This document shows, in pieces, positions 43,442 through 52,171 of a DNA stretch of 64,000 bases. Each line of letters starts with the position of its first letter. The stretch's first letter is position 1. A program made the position numbers and the translations under genes. Origin of the DNA: JAQWBS01 sp047975765. GTDB lineage: Bacteria; Pseudomonadota; Alphaproteobacteria; RF32; CAG-239. The DNA lies in the NCBI GenBank assembly GCA_047975765.1, contig JBKEEF010000012.1, positions 124,001-188,000 of the forward strand, written 5' to 3'. The notes below the pieces were generated by a model, which saw only the letters and a program-made list of their open reading frames with translations, ran no database searches and was not told the origin of the DNA.

Positions 43442-44044
43442 ATGAAAAAAATAATTACCCTTACAGCTTTTGCATTATTGGCTTTTTCAGTGGGCAATGC
43501 AAATGCACAAAGTGTCCCTTCTTGTGAAAACTTAGGATACAAAAAAACGTCTGGAACTTGTGCCTCAGAAGGAAAAGAATATTTACGATGTCCAACAGAT
43601 ACAAGTAAGGAATATTGTATTGGTGAAGGAACTCCTATTAAAACATGTGCTGATGGTGGATACTTAGAAAGCATGCCATCTGGAAAAGCTTGTACCTCTA
43701 TAAAGTATGGTGACTTAAACTGCTATAAGAATGATTGTACTGTTCCATGTTCAGGTTACTCTCAAAGTTCTTGTACAATAACTGTAAATAATGTGCAGAA
43801 ACAAGGTAAACTTTCTGGGTCGACATGTACTAAAAACGGTGTGACTTATTACTCAACATGTGATACTTGTTCACCTATTTCAGGTCCTTTCTTCTCAAGC
43901 GCTCCTCATGCAAATACTTTCTGTACATCTATTGGAAGAAAAGTATATTATTGCAGCTCACCAACGGGTATAAATGCTATCTGTGATACAGAAGGGCATA
44001 GTGGTACAATAACAGTAACGAGCCCTTATTTCTGTGACTTTTAG
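43442..44044 (+). CDS. Cysteine-rich secreted protein, paralogue of the gene before it
   Basis: 200 residues with a signal peptide ending in NANA-QS. The mature part has about 20 cysteines. VPSCENLGYKKTSGTC and KTCADGGYLESMPSGKACTS align with the C-terminal part of the upstream protein (LPTCESFGYK, VTCADGGYVDSIPSGQECTS). It starts 31 bp after the frame end of the first gene and is followed by a terminator, so the pair is one operon. The DsbA-like oxidase at 49326 could form the disulfides. Function unknown. Confidence 0.75.
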   Translation: MKKIITLTAFALLAFSVGNANAQSVPSCENLGYKKTSGTCASEGKEYLRCPTDTSKEYCIGEGTPIKTCADGGYLESMPSGKACTSIKYGDLNCYKNDCTVPCSGYSQSSCTITVNNVQKQGKLSGSTCTKNGVTYYSTCDTCSPISGPFFSSAPHANTFCTSIGRKVYYCSSPTGINAICDTEGHSGTITVTSPYFCDF

Positions 44045-44061
44045 GCTAAACCGTACCTATC

Positions 44062-44089
44062 AAGGCTCTCAATTGAGAGCCTTTTTTAT
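44062..44089. terminator. Perfect-palindrome terminator
   Basis: AAGGCTCTCAA (44062-44072) is directly followed by its complement (44073-44083) and then by T-rich sequence. It serves the cysteine-rich operon and overlaps the end of the convergent GNAT gene. Confidence 0.88.
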
Positions 44090-44526
44090 TTAGTATTTGT
44101 TTTTAGTTTTAAAAATAATACAGGATATGGTCTGCCAGAAGCATCTTTTTCTTTTCTAAAAATAACTTCAAAGCCAAGTTTTTGATAAAATTCTAGCGCC
44201 TTAGGGTTTTGTTCGTTGACATCAACCTCATCAATATCTAATTCATCAATTGCAAATTTCATCAACTTCTTTCCTAGACCTTGATGAAAAAATTTTGGAG
44301 AAATGAAAAGCATTTCAACTCTATTTTTCTGAATACCAACAAACCCTTTCAACTCATTTTCTTCAATAGCACCATAGACATCAAGTTGTGCTAAGAATTC
44401 ATTATAAACAACATCTCTATAATAAATGATATCTTCTTCAGAAATGAAATCATGTGTCGCTCTAACTGAAGCTTCCCATATTTCTGTTATTTCTTTATAA
44501 TATTCTTTTTCAAGTTTTTGTATCAT
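44086..44526 (-). CDS. GNAT family N-acetyltransferase
   Basis: 146 residues from the ATG at 44526, which has AAGGAG before it. EMLFISPKFFHQGLGKKLM holds the acetyl-CoA loop HQGLGK, and NEQNPKALEFYQKLGFEV is the second block. It resembles the YjaB/putative acetyltransferase group. It is downstream of aspS but separated from it by a terminator. Confidence 0.85.
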   Translation of the reverse strand: MIQKLEKEYYKEITEIWEASVRATHDFISEEDIIYYRDVVYNEFLAQLDVYGAIEENELKGFVGIQKNRVEMLFISPKFFHQGLGKKLMKFAIDELDIDEVDVNEQNPKALEFYQKLGFEVIFRKEKDASGRPYPVLFLKLKTNTK

Positions 44527-44540
44527 CCTGTTCTCCTTAG

Positions 44541-44568
44541 AAAAAAGGCGGTCTTTCAACCGCCCTTC
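44541..44568 (-). terminator. Intrinsic terminator of aspS
   Basis: On the minus strand GGGCGGTT pairs with GACCGCC across GAAA-type loop bases and is followed by six U, directly after the aspS stop. Confidence 0.9.
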
Positions 44569-44574
44569 TTTTTC

Positions 44575-46335
44575 TTAGTCAACCAACTTAATTTTGAGTT
44601 CTTTAAGCTGTTGTTCTGTGACAACGTTTGGTGCTTGCATCATCAAGTCTTGCGCTTTTCCATTCATTGGGAACAGAATAACTTCACGAATGCTTGGTTC
44701 ATCCGCAAGCAACATTACTGTTCTATCAACTCCAGGAGCACAGCCCGCGTGTGGAGGTGCGCCATATTTAAATGCGCTAATCATTCCGCCGAATTTACTA
44801 TCAACCACTTCTGGACCATAACCAGCAATTTCAAATGCCTTATACATAATTTCTGGTCTATGATTTCTAACAGCACCTGATGAAAGTTCAACACCATTGC
44901 AAACGATATCATATTGATATGCGAGAATATCCAATGGGTTCATATTCAAAAGCGCGTCCATTCCACCTTGTGGCATAGAGAACGGGTTGTGAGAAAACTC
45001 AATTGCACCTGTATCATCGTTTTTCTCAAACATTGGGAAGTCATTAATCCAACAAAAACGGAAAGCGTCTTTGTCAATCAAATCCAAATCTTCACCAAGT
45101 TTTGTTCTCGCTTTGCCAGAGAACTTAGTCAATTTGTCTTTTTCGCCAACCATGAAGAAGATTGCATCGCCGTCTTTCACGCCAAATTTAGACTTAAGTT
45201 CAGCAAGTTTATCTTCTGAAAGGAGTTTAGCAATACCTTTTGCACTGTCTTTAGCAAAAGCTACATAGGCAATTCCACCCATGTCTGCTTCTTTTGCATA
45301 GTCATTCATCTTATCAAAGAATGAGCGTGGCTTTTCAGCAATACCTTCAACCACAATCGCACGAGCAACCTTGCCTTCATTAACCATTGTATCATAAACT
45401 GAAAACCCGCTATTTCCGAAGAAATCTGTTGCATCTTGAATGATGAGTGGGTTTCTCAAGTCTGGTTTATCATTACCATATTTGAGCATAGACTCTCTAA
45501 ATGGAATTCTGATGAAAGGTGCTTGGTCAACTTTTTTACCAACTGCAAATTCATTAAACACACCACCTAAAACATATTCGATTGCATTGAAAACATCATC
45601 TTGTGTTGCAAAAGACATTTCCATATCGAGTTGATAAAATTCGCCAGGAGAACGGTCTGCACGAGGGTCTTCATCTCTAAAACATGGGGCAATTTGGAAA
45701 TATCTATCAAAACCAGAAACCATTAACAATTGTTTGAATTGTTGTGGAGCTTGAGGAAGCGCATAGAATTTTCCTGGGTTCACACGAGAAGGTACCAAAA
45801 AGTCGCGCGCACCCTCAGGAGAAGATGCTGTTAAAATTGGTGTTTGAAATTCTGTGAAGCCTTGAGCAATCATCAATTCACGCATTTTTGCAATCACTTT
45901 TGAACGAAGCATAATGTTCTTGTGAAGTTTTTCTTTTCTCAAATCCAAGAAACGATATTTTAAACGCAAATCTTCTGGGCTTTCATCTTCCATTGCAACT
46001 TGAATTGGCAAAACATCAGCTGAAGAGTGAACTTCAATATTATTAACTTCAAGTTCAACTTCACCTGTTGGCATATTTTTATTCGTATTTCCTTCACGAG
46101 CGATTACTTTTCCTGTGAAGCCAACAACAGATTCAGGACGCAAATCAGCAATTTTTTTAAACAAATCTGATGAACTATCAACAACACATTGAGTGATACC
46201 ATAGTGATCTCGCAAATCTATAAAGCATAGATTTCCCAAATCTCGTTTGCGGTGAATCCAACCCGCAATTTTCACTTCTTTCCCTGCATCAGAAAGCCTT
46301 AGCTCCGCACAAGTATGTGTTCTATACATATTCAT
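44575..46335 (-). CDS. aspS: Aspartyl-tRNA synthetase
   Basis: 586 residues, the length of bacterial AspRS. The N-terminal OB-fold with WIHRKRDLGNLCFIDLRD binds the anticodon. Class II motif 2 is FRDEDPRADR and motif 3 is APPHAGCAPGVDR. The bacterial GAD insertion lies between. If no AsnRS is present the enzyme would also charge tRNA-Asn; the window does not tell. Confidence 0.97.
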   Translation of the reverse strand: MNMYRTHTCAELRLSDAGKEVKIAGWIHRKRDLGNLCFIDLRDHYGITQCVVDSSSDLFKKIADLRPESVVGFTGKVIAREGNTNKNMPTGEVELEVNNIEVHSSADVLPIQVAMEDESPEDLRLKYRFLDLRKEKLHKNIMLRSKVIAKMRELMIAQGFTEFQTPILTASSPEGARDFLVPSRVNPGKFYALPQAPQQFKQLLMVSGFDRYFQIAPCFRDEDPRADRSPGEFYQLDMEMSFATQDDVFNAIEYVLGGVFNEFAVGKKVDQAPFIRIPFRESMLKYGNDKPDLRNPLIIQDATDFFGNSGFSVYDTMVNEGKVARAIVVEGIAEKPRSFFDKMNDYAKEADMGGIAYVAFAKDSAKGIAKLLSEDKLAELKSKFGVKDGDAIFFMVGEKDKLTKFSGKARTKLGEDLDLIDKDAFRFCWINDFPMFEKNDDTGAIEFSHNPFSMPQGGMDALLNMNPLDILAYQYDIVCNGVELSSGAVRNHRPEIMYKAFEIAGYGPEVVDSKFGGMISAFKYGAPPHAGCAPGVDRTVMLLADEPSIREVILFPMNGKAQDLMMQAPNVVTEQQLKELKIKLVD

Positions 46336-46472
46336 CTTTTAAAACCTCTTTTGTTTGTTAAATAACAATGATATTCTTATAATCTATTTAGGTTAATTGC
46401 AATGAAAAAAAGCTTGCTCACACCACAAAAAGAGATTAATTATAGATATAAATTTATGATTAAGGATTTAAG

Positions 46473-47636
46473 ATGAATGTAATTGATAAAACAGAGAATT
46501 TAGTTGAATTTTGTAGTCGTCTAAAGAATAAAGAATTTATAACTGTTGATTTAGAATTTTTAAGAGAAAAAACATATTATGCAAAACTTTGCTTGATTCA
46601 AGTTGGAAGTTTTGACGATTGTGCAATCATTGATCCTCTTTCAAACGACCTTGATCTTGAACCTTTTTTTGAAATTTTGTTTGATAAAAAAATTGTCAAA
46701 GTTTTTCATTCTTGCCGTCAAGATGTTGAAATCATTTTCAACCTAACCAACAAAATTCCTGAACCAATTTTTGATACACAAATTGCTGCTATGGTTTGTG
46801 GCTTTGGTGAATCTGTCAGCTATGAAACACTTGTAAACAAAATTGTGAAACAAGAATTAGACAAGACCTCTCGTCTTTCAAATTGGGCTTTGAGACCTTT
46901 GAGCGAAAAACAACTCCAATATGCACTTTCTGATGTTACTCATTTACGTAACGTTTACATTAACCTTAAGCAAAAATTGGAAGAGACAGAACGCCTACAT
47001 TGGCTTGATGAAGAAATGGAAATTTTGAAAAAACCTGAAACTTATTCTATCAATCCCAACGACGTTTGGCAAAAAATCAAACACCGTTCTCATAATGTAC
47101 GTTTCCTCACCATCTTAAGAGAACTTGCAGCTTGGAGAGAAAAAAGATGCCAAAGAAAAAACACTTTGCGTCAATCTCTCATCAAAGACGAAGTTTTACT
47201 CAACATTGTTGCCATTGCGCCAACCACAATGGAGGAACTTTCTGAAATTAGAAACATTCGCAAAGATGTGCTTTCTGGAAAACTTGCTGAAGAAATTTTA
47301 GAAGTGATGGTTGCTGCAAAAAAAATTAAACCAGAAAAATATGTTGTGTTGCCAAAAGAAGAAAACAACAAAAATTTTTCTGTGGCACTTTATGAGCTTT
47401 TGAAAATGCTTTTGAAAATTGTGAGTCAAGAAGAAGGCGTTGTAGCAAAACTCATTGCCACTGATGATAACCTAAGAGATTTGTCATCTTTGAAAGATGA
47501 AGACAATCCAGTTCTTAAAGGCTGGAGAAAGAAAATTTTTGGAACCCAAGCCCTAGAGCTTCGTGAAGGAAAAATCAGTATAAAATATAATAAAGACAAA
47601 AAAACAATTGATATAAGTAAAATGGCTCAGGAATAG
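46473..47636 (+). CDS. rnd: Ribonuclease D
   Basis: 387 residues. The DEDD exonuclease residues are in TVDLEFLREK, SCRQDVEII, and the YALSDVTHL block; an HRDC domain follows (about 205-290). RNase D trims tRNA 3' ends. It is monocistronic and shares a terminator with the convergent arsR gene. Confidence 0.94.
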   Translation: MNVIDKTENLVEFCSRLKNKEFITVDLEFLREKTYYAKLCLIQVGSFDDCAIIDPLSNDLDLEPFFEILFDKKIVKVFHSCRQDVEIIFNLTNKIPEPIFDTQIAAMVCGFGESVSYETLVNKIVKQELDKTSRLSNWALRPLSEKQLQYALSDVTHLRNVYINLKQKLEETERLHWLDEEMEILKKPETYSINPNDVWQKIKHRSHNVRFLTILRELAAWREKRCQRKNTLRQSLIKDEVLLNIVAIAPTTMEELSEIRNIRKDVLSGKLAEEILEVMVAAKKIKPEKYVVLPKEENNKNFSVALYELLKMLLKIVSQEEGVVAKLIATDDNLRDLSSLKDEDNPVLKGWRKKIFGTQALELREGKISIKYNKDKKTIDISKMAQE

Positions 47637-47645
47637 AGCCATTTT
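47619..47645. terminator. Bidirectional terminator, rnd / arsR
   Basis: AAAATGGCTC (47619-47628) pairs with GAGCCATTTT (47636-47645) and overlaps the rnd stop codon. Confidence 0.85.
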
Positions 47646-47657
47646 CATTGCTTATAT

Positions 47658-47945
47658 TTAGCTAAAATTTTTATCTAGAATTCCCATAATATCTAATATT
47701 TGCATTGTTTTATCACAATTAATTGAATAATAAATCGTTTGAGATACTCTTCTTGTTTTCAAAATTTTTTCTTTTCTCAAAACGGCTAAATGTTGTGAAA
47801 GTGAAGATTGGCTCACACCGACAACTTCAACAAGCTCATTGACACTTTTTTCTCCATCTAGCAAAAGGGAGACAATCTCCAATCTTTTGTCGTTTCCCAA
47901 AGCTTTCAACAATTTTGCTCCGGATTTTATTACTGTTTTTTTCAT
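47658..47945 (-). CDS. ArsR family transcriptional regulator
   Basis: 95 residues with the ArsR winged helix: KALGNDKRLEIVSLLLDGEKSVNELVEVV then GVSQSSLSQHLAVLRKEKIL, the recognition helix. No metal-binding ELCVCDL motif is seen; it resembles the sulfur-sensing BigR/SqrR-like or generic type, but I see no paired cysteines except one near the C-terminus, so the signal is unknown. Confidence 0.88.
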   Translation of the reverse strand: MKKTVIKSGAKLLKALGNDKRLEIVSLLLDGEKSVNELVEVVGVSQSSLSQHLAVLRKEKILKTRRVSQTIYYSINCDKTMQILDIMGILDKNFS

Positions 47946-48108
47946 GTATTACTCCTCATAACATCAGATTCTAATTTAGCAATAAATTGAAGGAACTTCT
48001 AGATTAGCCAAAACTTAAATATAGCTAAACTTTAGCTTTAATAAAAAAGTATGGGGTTGAAACTTTATAAAGATTATAATAATATTTCTGCAAAGAGGAG
48101 AAAAGGTT

Positions 48109-48348
48109 ATGACCGATAAAGAATTAGAAAAATTGAGTTTTGAAGATGCTTTGGTGCAGCTTGAAAATATTGTGAGAGAGTTGGAAGCAGGCAGAATTAA
48201 GCTTGATGATGCTGTTAGTGCATATGAAAAAGCTGTTAAACTCAAATCTTTTTGTGAGATAAAGCTTAAATCAGCTCAGCTCAAAATTGAAAAAATTGAG
48301 GTATCTCCTCAAGGTGAAGTTAAAACAACTGAATTTATCGCAGAATAA
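48109..48348 (+). CDS. xseB: Exodeoxyribonuclease VII small subunit
   Basis: 79 residues. LSFEDALVQLENIVRELEAG followed by LDDAVSAYEKAVKL is the XseB signature. It is the small subunit that pairs with XseA to degrade single-stranded DNA. xseB-ispA is a common bacterial pair; dxs, which often follows, is absent here. Confidence 0.95.
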   Translation: MTDKELEKLSFEDALVQLENIVRELEAGRIKLDDAVSAYEKAVKLKSFCEIKLKSAQLKIEKIEVSPQGEVKTTEFIAE

Positions 48349-48353
48349 TCTCA

Positions 48354-49253
48354 ATGACAGAAATCAAAAAAACATTGTTGGACTATTCAGTAAAGTTTAA
48401 TACTGACATTTCATCTCTGTTTTCCCTTCCAAAAGGTAAAGAAAAAAGAGTAATGGAAGCAATGCTCTATTCTTTGACAAATGGTGGCAAAAGAATGAGA
48501 GCTTTTCTTGTTTATGAAACGGCAAAGCTTTTTGGTGTTACTTATGAAAATTCTTTCAGAACTTCTGCGGCTCTGGAAATGATACATGCCTATTCCCTTA
48601 TTCATGATGACCTTCCTGCTATGGACAATGATACACTCCGACGTGGAAAACCAACTTGTCACATTGCTTTTGATGAAGCAACAGCCATTATTGCTGGCGA
48701 TGGACTTCTCACTTATGCTTTTGAAATTTTGAGTGATGAAAAAACACACCCAAGCGCAGAAGTGCGTTGCAAACTTATCCAACATATTTCCAATGCTGCA
48801 GGCGCGCATAATGGTATGGTTGCGGGACAAATGCTCGACCTCTATGCAGAAAAATGTGATGCTTCAGAAAAAGATGAAGCCTTTATCAAGCACATTGAAG
48901 AAATGAAGACAGGTAGGCTCATTAAATTTGCTTGTGAAGCTGGAGGCATTTTGGGAAATGCTGATGAAAAAGAATTTGATGCTCTCATGACTTATGCTAA
49001 AAATATTGGTACAGCTTTTCAAATTGCTGATGATATTCTAGATGTTGAGGGAGATCCTGCTTTAGTAGGAAAAACTTTGAAAAAAGATAAAGATCAAGGA
49101 AAAGTTACTTTTGTTTCATTATATGGTATTGAGAAAGCCAAAGCCGTTGCAAACCGTCTTATCTCAGAAGCAATTGATGAACTGCAAATTTTTGGTAAAA
49201 GGGCTAAAAACCTTGAACTCCTTGCCCAATATATCATTGATAGAAATTATTAA
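48354..49253 (+). CDS. ispA: Farnesyl diphosphate synthase
   Basis: 299 residues. The first aspartate-rich motif is IHDDLPAMDND (about 83-93) and the second is IADDILD (about 224-230). GGKRMR at about 43-48 binds isopentenyl diphosphate. It condenses C5 units to C15 for quinones and undecaprenyl phosphate. The gene is 5 bp after xseB. Confidence 0.95.
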   Translation: MTEIKKTLLDYSVKFNTDISSLFSLPKGKEKRVMEAMLYSLTNGGKRMRAFLVYETAKLFGVTYENSFRTSAALEMIHAYSLIHDDLPAMDNDTLRRGKPTCHIAFDEATAIIAGDGLLTYAFEILSDEKTHPSAEVRCKLIQHISNAAGAHNGMVAGQMLDLYAEKCDASEKDEAFIKHIEEMKTGRLIKFACEAGGILGNADEKEFDALMTYAKNIGTAFQIADDILDVEGDPALVGKTLKKDKDQGKVTFVSLYGIEKAKAVANRLISEAIDELQIFGKRAKNLELLAQYIIDRNY

Positions 49254-49273
49254 TTACTAAAAAAAATATATAT

Positions 49274-49307
49274 AAAAAAAATAGCTCTCAAATTGAGAGC
49301 TATTTTT
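49274..49307. terminator. Intrinsic terminator, ispA / dsbA-like
   Basis: ATAGCTCTCAA pairs with TTGAGAGCTAT within 49281-49303, with an A-run before and a T-run after. It can serve both convergent genes. Confidence 0.88.
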
Positions 49308-49325
49308 CAATTTCAACTTCAGAAA

Positions 49326-50036
49326 TTATTTAGCAGCATTGATAGCTGATTGAATTTCGTCAGCAGAGAAAGTTTGGAGAATTCCACCATCCAAAACCAT
49401 AGTTGGAACGCCACCAATTTGAATTTTACTTGCAAGTTGGGAAATTCCATTAAGAGCTTGAGATGTTTTTTCAGAATCCATAGCAGCTTTCAATTGTTCC
49501 AAATCAAGTCCGCTTTTCACAGCAATTTCGTCAACTTTAGCTTCGCTCAATTGACCTTCATTTGCAAACAAAGCATTGTTAAATTCGATGAATTTACCTT
49601 GTTCATTTGCTGCGATTACAGCTTTAGCTGCATAATTAGAGATTGGACCCAAGAATGACAATGGTTTGAAAACAAACTTAACATCAGGATTGCTAGCCAT
49701 TACATCTTGCAATACTGGGTAAAGTCTGTGGCAATATCCACAAGAATAGTCATAGAACAATGCCAAAACTACTTTTGCATTTTCAGGACCAACGAATGGA
49801 GATGCTGGATCATTGTTGATTGCTGGCAAGCTGTCTTTAATAGAAGCTTTAGCTGCTTCTAATTGTTGTTGTCTAGCTTGGTCTTCATATTTTTGAAGAG
49901 CTTCAACAATCATAGCTGGATTTTTGTTCAAAGCATTTGCAACTTCACCTTCACGACCGAAATTGCTCATTGCACCTAATGCAATACCAACAAGGGCAAG
50001 CAAAATTGCAACGATTGAAAGAAAATCTTTTTTCAT
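49326..50036 (-). CDS. DsbA-family thiol:disulfide oxidoreductase
   Basis: 236 residues with an N-terminal signal or anchor (about 5-24). After an alpha-helical linker the thioredoxin domain carries the active site YDYSCGYCHRLYP (CGYC, about 138-141) and the cis-Pro loop GVPTMVLDG. It resembles the Com1/ScoA-like DsbA group of alphaproteobacteria. It would oxidise secreted cysteines, which fits the many cysteine-rich secreted proteins here. Confidence 0.9.
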   Translation of the reverse strand: MKKDFLSIVAILLALVGIALGAMSNFGREGEVANALNKNPAMIVEALQKYEDQARQQQLEAAKASIKDSLPAINNDPASPFVGPENAKVVLALFYDYSCGYCHRLYPVLQDVMASNPDVKFVFKPLSFLGPISNYAAKAVIAANEQGKFIEFNNALFANEGQLSEAKVDEIAVKSGLDLEQLKAAMDSEKTSQALNGISQLASKIQIGGVPTMVLDGGILQTFSADEIQSAINAAK

Positions 50037-50201
50037 AATTTTTTTCCTTTAGTTTGTTATTTATATATAATACACATTCAATCTAGTATTTAATCTCAGT
50101 ATTTACAAGAAGTAAATTAAACTTTTCAAAGATTATTTATTAAATGATTTTTCATAAACTCTCATATATAATCTTAATAATTTAAAAAAAGGATAATAAG
50201 C

Positions 50202-50861
50202 ATGTTTAATACTAAAATTTCTTTATTTGGAAGTTCAAAATCACTAGAGAAAAAAATCGATCTCTTTCATGATAATATTATTGATGTAACAATGATTTTC
50301 AAAAAAGCCATCAAAACTTTTTTGAGTGAGCAAAGGAGTGAAACTTATAAAAAACTTAGTGGTCAAATCAAACAAGTTGAACATGATGCAGACACTTTGA
50401 GACGAGATATTGAAAATAATCTCTATACCAAAAATCTCATTCCTGATTTGCGTGGAGATGTTCTTCAACTTGTTGAAAATCTTGATAAAGTTGTAAATAA
50501 ATTTGATGAAGTTGCCTATAAATTTTATGTTGAACGTCCTGAAATTCCTTCAGAATATCACATTCGTTTGACTGAGCTTTGTTCACAAGTCACAGAATGT
50601 GTGGAGAACATGGTTATTGCCTCACGTTCTTTCTTTAGAAATTTTAATGTTGTAAGAGACTATGCACAAAAGGTTTATTTCATTGAAAGTGAAACTGACC
50701 TAACTTCTGGAAAGCTTCGTGAAGCTATTTTTGATTCTGAACTTTCGCTTGCAAATAAACTTCAAATTAGCTCCTTTGTCAGTGCCGTTGCCGACATTGC
50801 TGATATTGCAGAAGACTGCATTGATGAACTTCTTATCTTTGCCATTAAAAGAGACATATAG
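50202..50861 (+). CDS. DUF47 (PhoU-like) accessory protein of phosphate permease
   Basis: 219 residues, all helical, with the PhoU-like DUF47 pattern (KQVEHDADTLRRDIENNLY and SFVSAVADIADIAEDCIDEL). It is 2 bp upstream of the Pit-type permease, the usual arrangement. It is thought to modulate phosphate uptake. Confidence 0.9.
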   Translation: MFNTKISLFGSSKSLEKKIDLFHDNIIDVTMIFKKAIKTFLSEQRSETYKKLSGQIKQVEHDADTLRRDIENNLYTKNLIPDLRGDVLQLVENLDKVVNKFDEVAYKFYVERPEIPSEYHIRLTELCSQVTECVENMVIASRSFFRNFNVVRDYAQKVYFIESETDLTSGKLREAIFDSELSLANKLQISSFVSAVADIADIAEDCIDELLIFAIKRDI

Positions 50862-50863
50862 CT

Positions 50864-51913
50864 ATGGATTATATCTTTTTCCTATTTTTAAGCAGCGGTA
50901 TATTCTTAGGTTGGTCTCTTGGAGCGAGTGATGCTTCCAATATTTTTGGAACCGCTGTTGGTACAAAAATGATAAAATTTCGCACAGCCGCAATCATATC
51001 TTCAATTTTCATCATTATTGGTGCTGTTGTTGCGGGAAGTGGTGCCAGTGAAACACTTGGAGAACTGGGAAGTGTAAATGCTATTGCAGGAGCTTTTATG
51101 GTTGCTCTTGCGGCAGCATTGACAATTTACATCATGGTTGATTTTGGCCTACCTGTTTCCACATCTCAAGCAATTGTTGGCGCTATTATCGGTTGGAACT
51201 TATATAGTGGGAAATCAACAGATATTACTGTTCTTTCAAAAATTGTCAGTACTTGGGTTATTTGCCCTGTTCTTGCTGGGATTATTTCTGTTATCATTTT
51301 CATTATTGTTAAAAGCTTTTTGAAAAGATCTCACATTCATCTCATTAAACTTGATAATTATACCCGAATTGGCTTGGTTTTAGTCGGAGCTTTTGGAGCT
51401 TATGCGCTTGGGGCAAATAATATCTCAAATGTTATGGGTGTATTTGTACCATCAAGTCCACTCAAGGATATTAATTTTCAATATTTTACCCTAAGTAATG
51501 TGCATATACTTTTCCTCATTGGTGCTATTGCGATTAGCATTGGAGTATTTACTTATTCTCACAAAGTAATGCACACTGTAGGCAAAGGGATTATGTCAAT
51601 GAGTCCGATTGTTGCCTTAATTGTAGTGTTTTCACAGGCTATGGTGCTATTTCTTTTCTCCTCAGAAGGTTTGAGAGATTTTCTGGTGTCACACTCTCTC
51701 CCTGCTCTCCCGCTTGTTCCTGTTTCAAGTACACAGGCAGTGATTGGAGCAATCTTAGGTATCGGAATTCTCAAAGGGGGTAAGGGAATTAAATGGTCAA
51801 TTATTGGAAAAATCGCCATTGGCTGGGTTTTAACACCAACGCTTGCAACAATCATTTGTTTTATCTCTCTCTTCTTTTTGGAGAATGTTTTCAACCTTAC
51901 AGTTTATTCATAA
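50864..51913 (+). CDS. Inorganic phosphate permease, PiT family
   Basis: 349 residues with about ten membrane helices. GWSLGASDASNIFGTAVG and YALGANNISNVMG are the two PiT signatures (GANDxxN-like), and PVSTSQAIVGAI and PVSSTQAVIGAI are the paired internal repeats. It takes up phosphate with a cation. It forms an operon with the DUF47 gene. Confidence 0.93.
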   Translation: MDYIFFLFLSSGIFLGWSLGASDASNIFGTAVGTKMIKFRTAAIISSIFIIIGAVVAGSGASETLGELGSVNAIAGAFMVALAAALTIYIMVDFGLPVSTSQAIVGAIIGWNLYSGKSTDITVLSKIVSTWVICPVLAGIISVIIFIIVKSFLKRSHIHLIKLDNYTRIGLVLVGAFGAYALGANNISNVMGVFVPSSPLKDINFQYFTLSNVHILFLIGAIAISIGVFTYSHKVMHTVGKGIMSMSPIVALIVVFSQAMVLFLFSSEGLRDFLVSHSLPALPLVPVSSTQAVIGAILGIGILKGGKGIKWSIIGKIAIGWVLTPTLATIICFISLFFLENVFNLTVYS

Positions 51914-51988
51914 AGTAAAAAAAACTTACTATAACAAAGGTATGTTGTTATTTTCCAACACCTACTTTGTAACCACTTGTTCTCTATT

Positions 51989-52067
51989 TGTCATTCCCGA
52001 GAAATCGGGAATCCATCTTAACGAAGCTCAACACAAATGGATACTCGGGTCAAGCCCGAGTATGACA
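51989..52067. repeat. Dispersed palindromic repeat element
   Basis: The element begins TGTCATTCCCGA and ends in CGAGTATGACA. It contains two hairpins: TTCCCGA/TCGGGAA and ATACTCGGG/CCCGAGTAT (52041-52049 with 52055-52063). This form (TGTCATTCCCG...GATGACA) is a known type of intergenic repeat in several proteobacteria. A degenerate partial second copy (AAGCCCAAGTCTGACA) lies at about 52094-52111. Confidence 0.75.
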
Positions 52068-52135
52068 CATAAAAAAGATATGACATATAAAAAAAAGCCC
52101 AAGTCTGACATATCAAAATAGAATAATGTGACTGT

Positions 52136-52165
52136 AAAAAAAGCTCTGAAATTCAGAGCTCTTTT
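52136..52165. terminator. Bidirectional intrinsic terminator
   Basis: AGCTCTGAA (52142-52150) pairs with TTCAGAGCT (52152-52160), flanked by an A-run and a T-run. It ends the minus-strand surface cluster. Confidence 0.88.
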
Positions 52166-52171
52166 ATTTTA

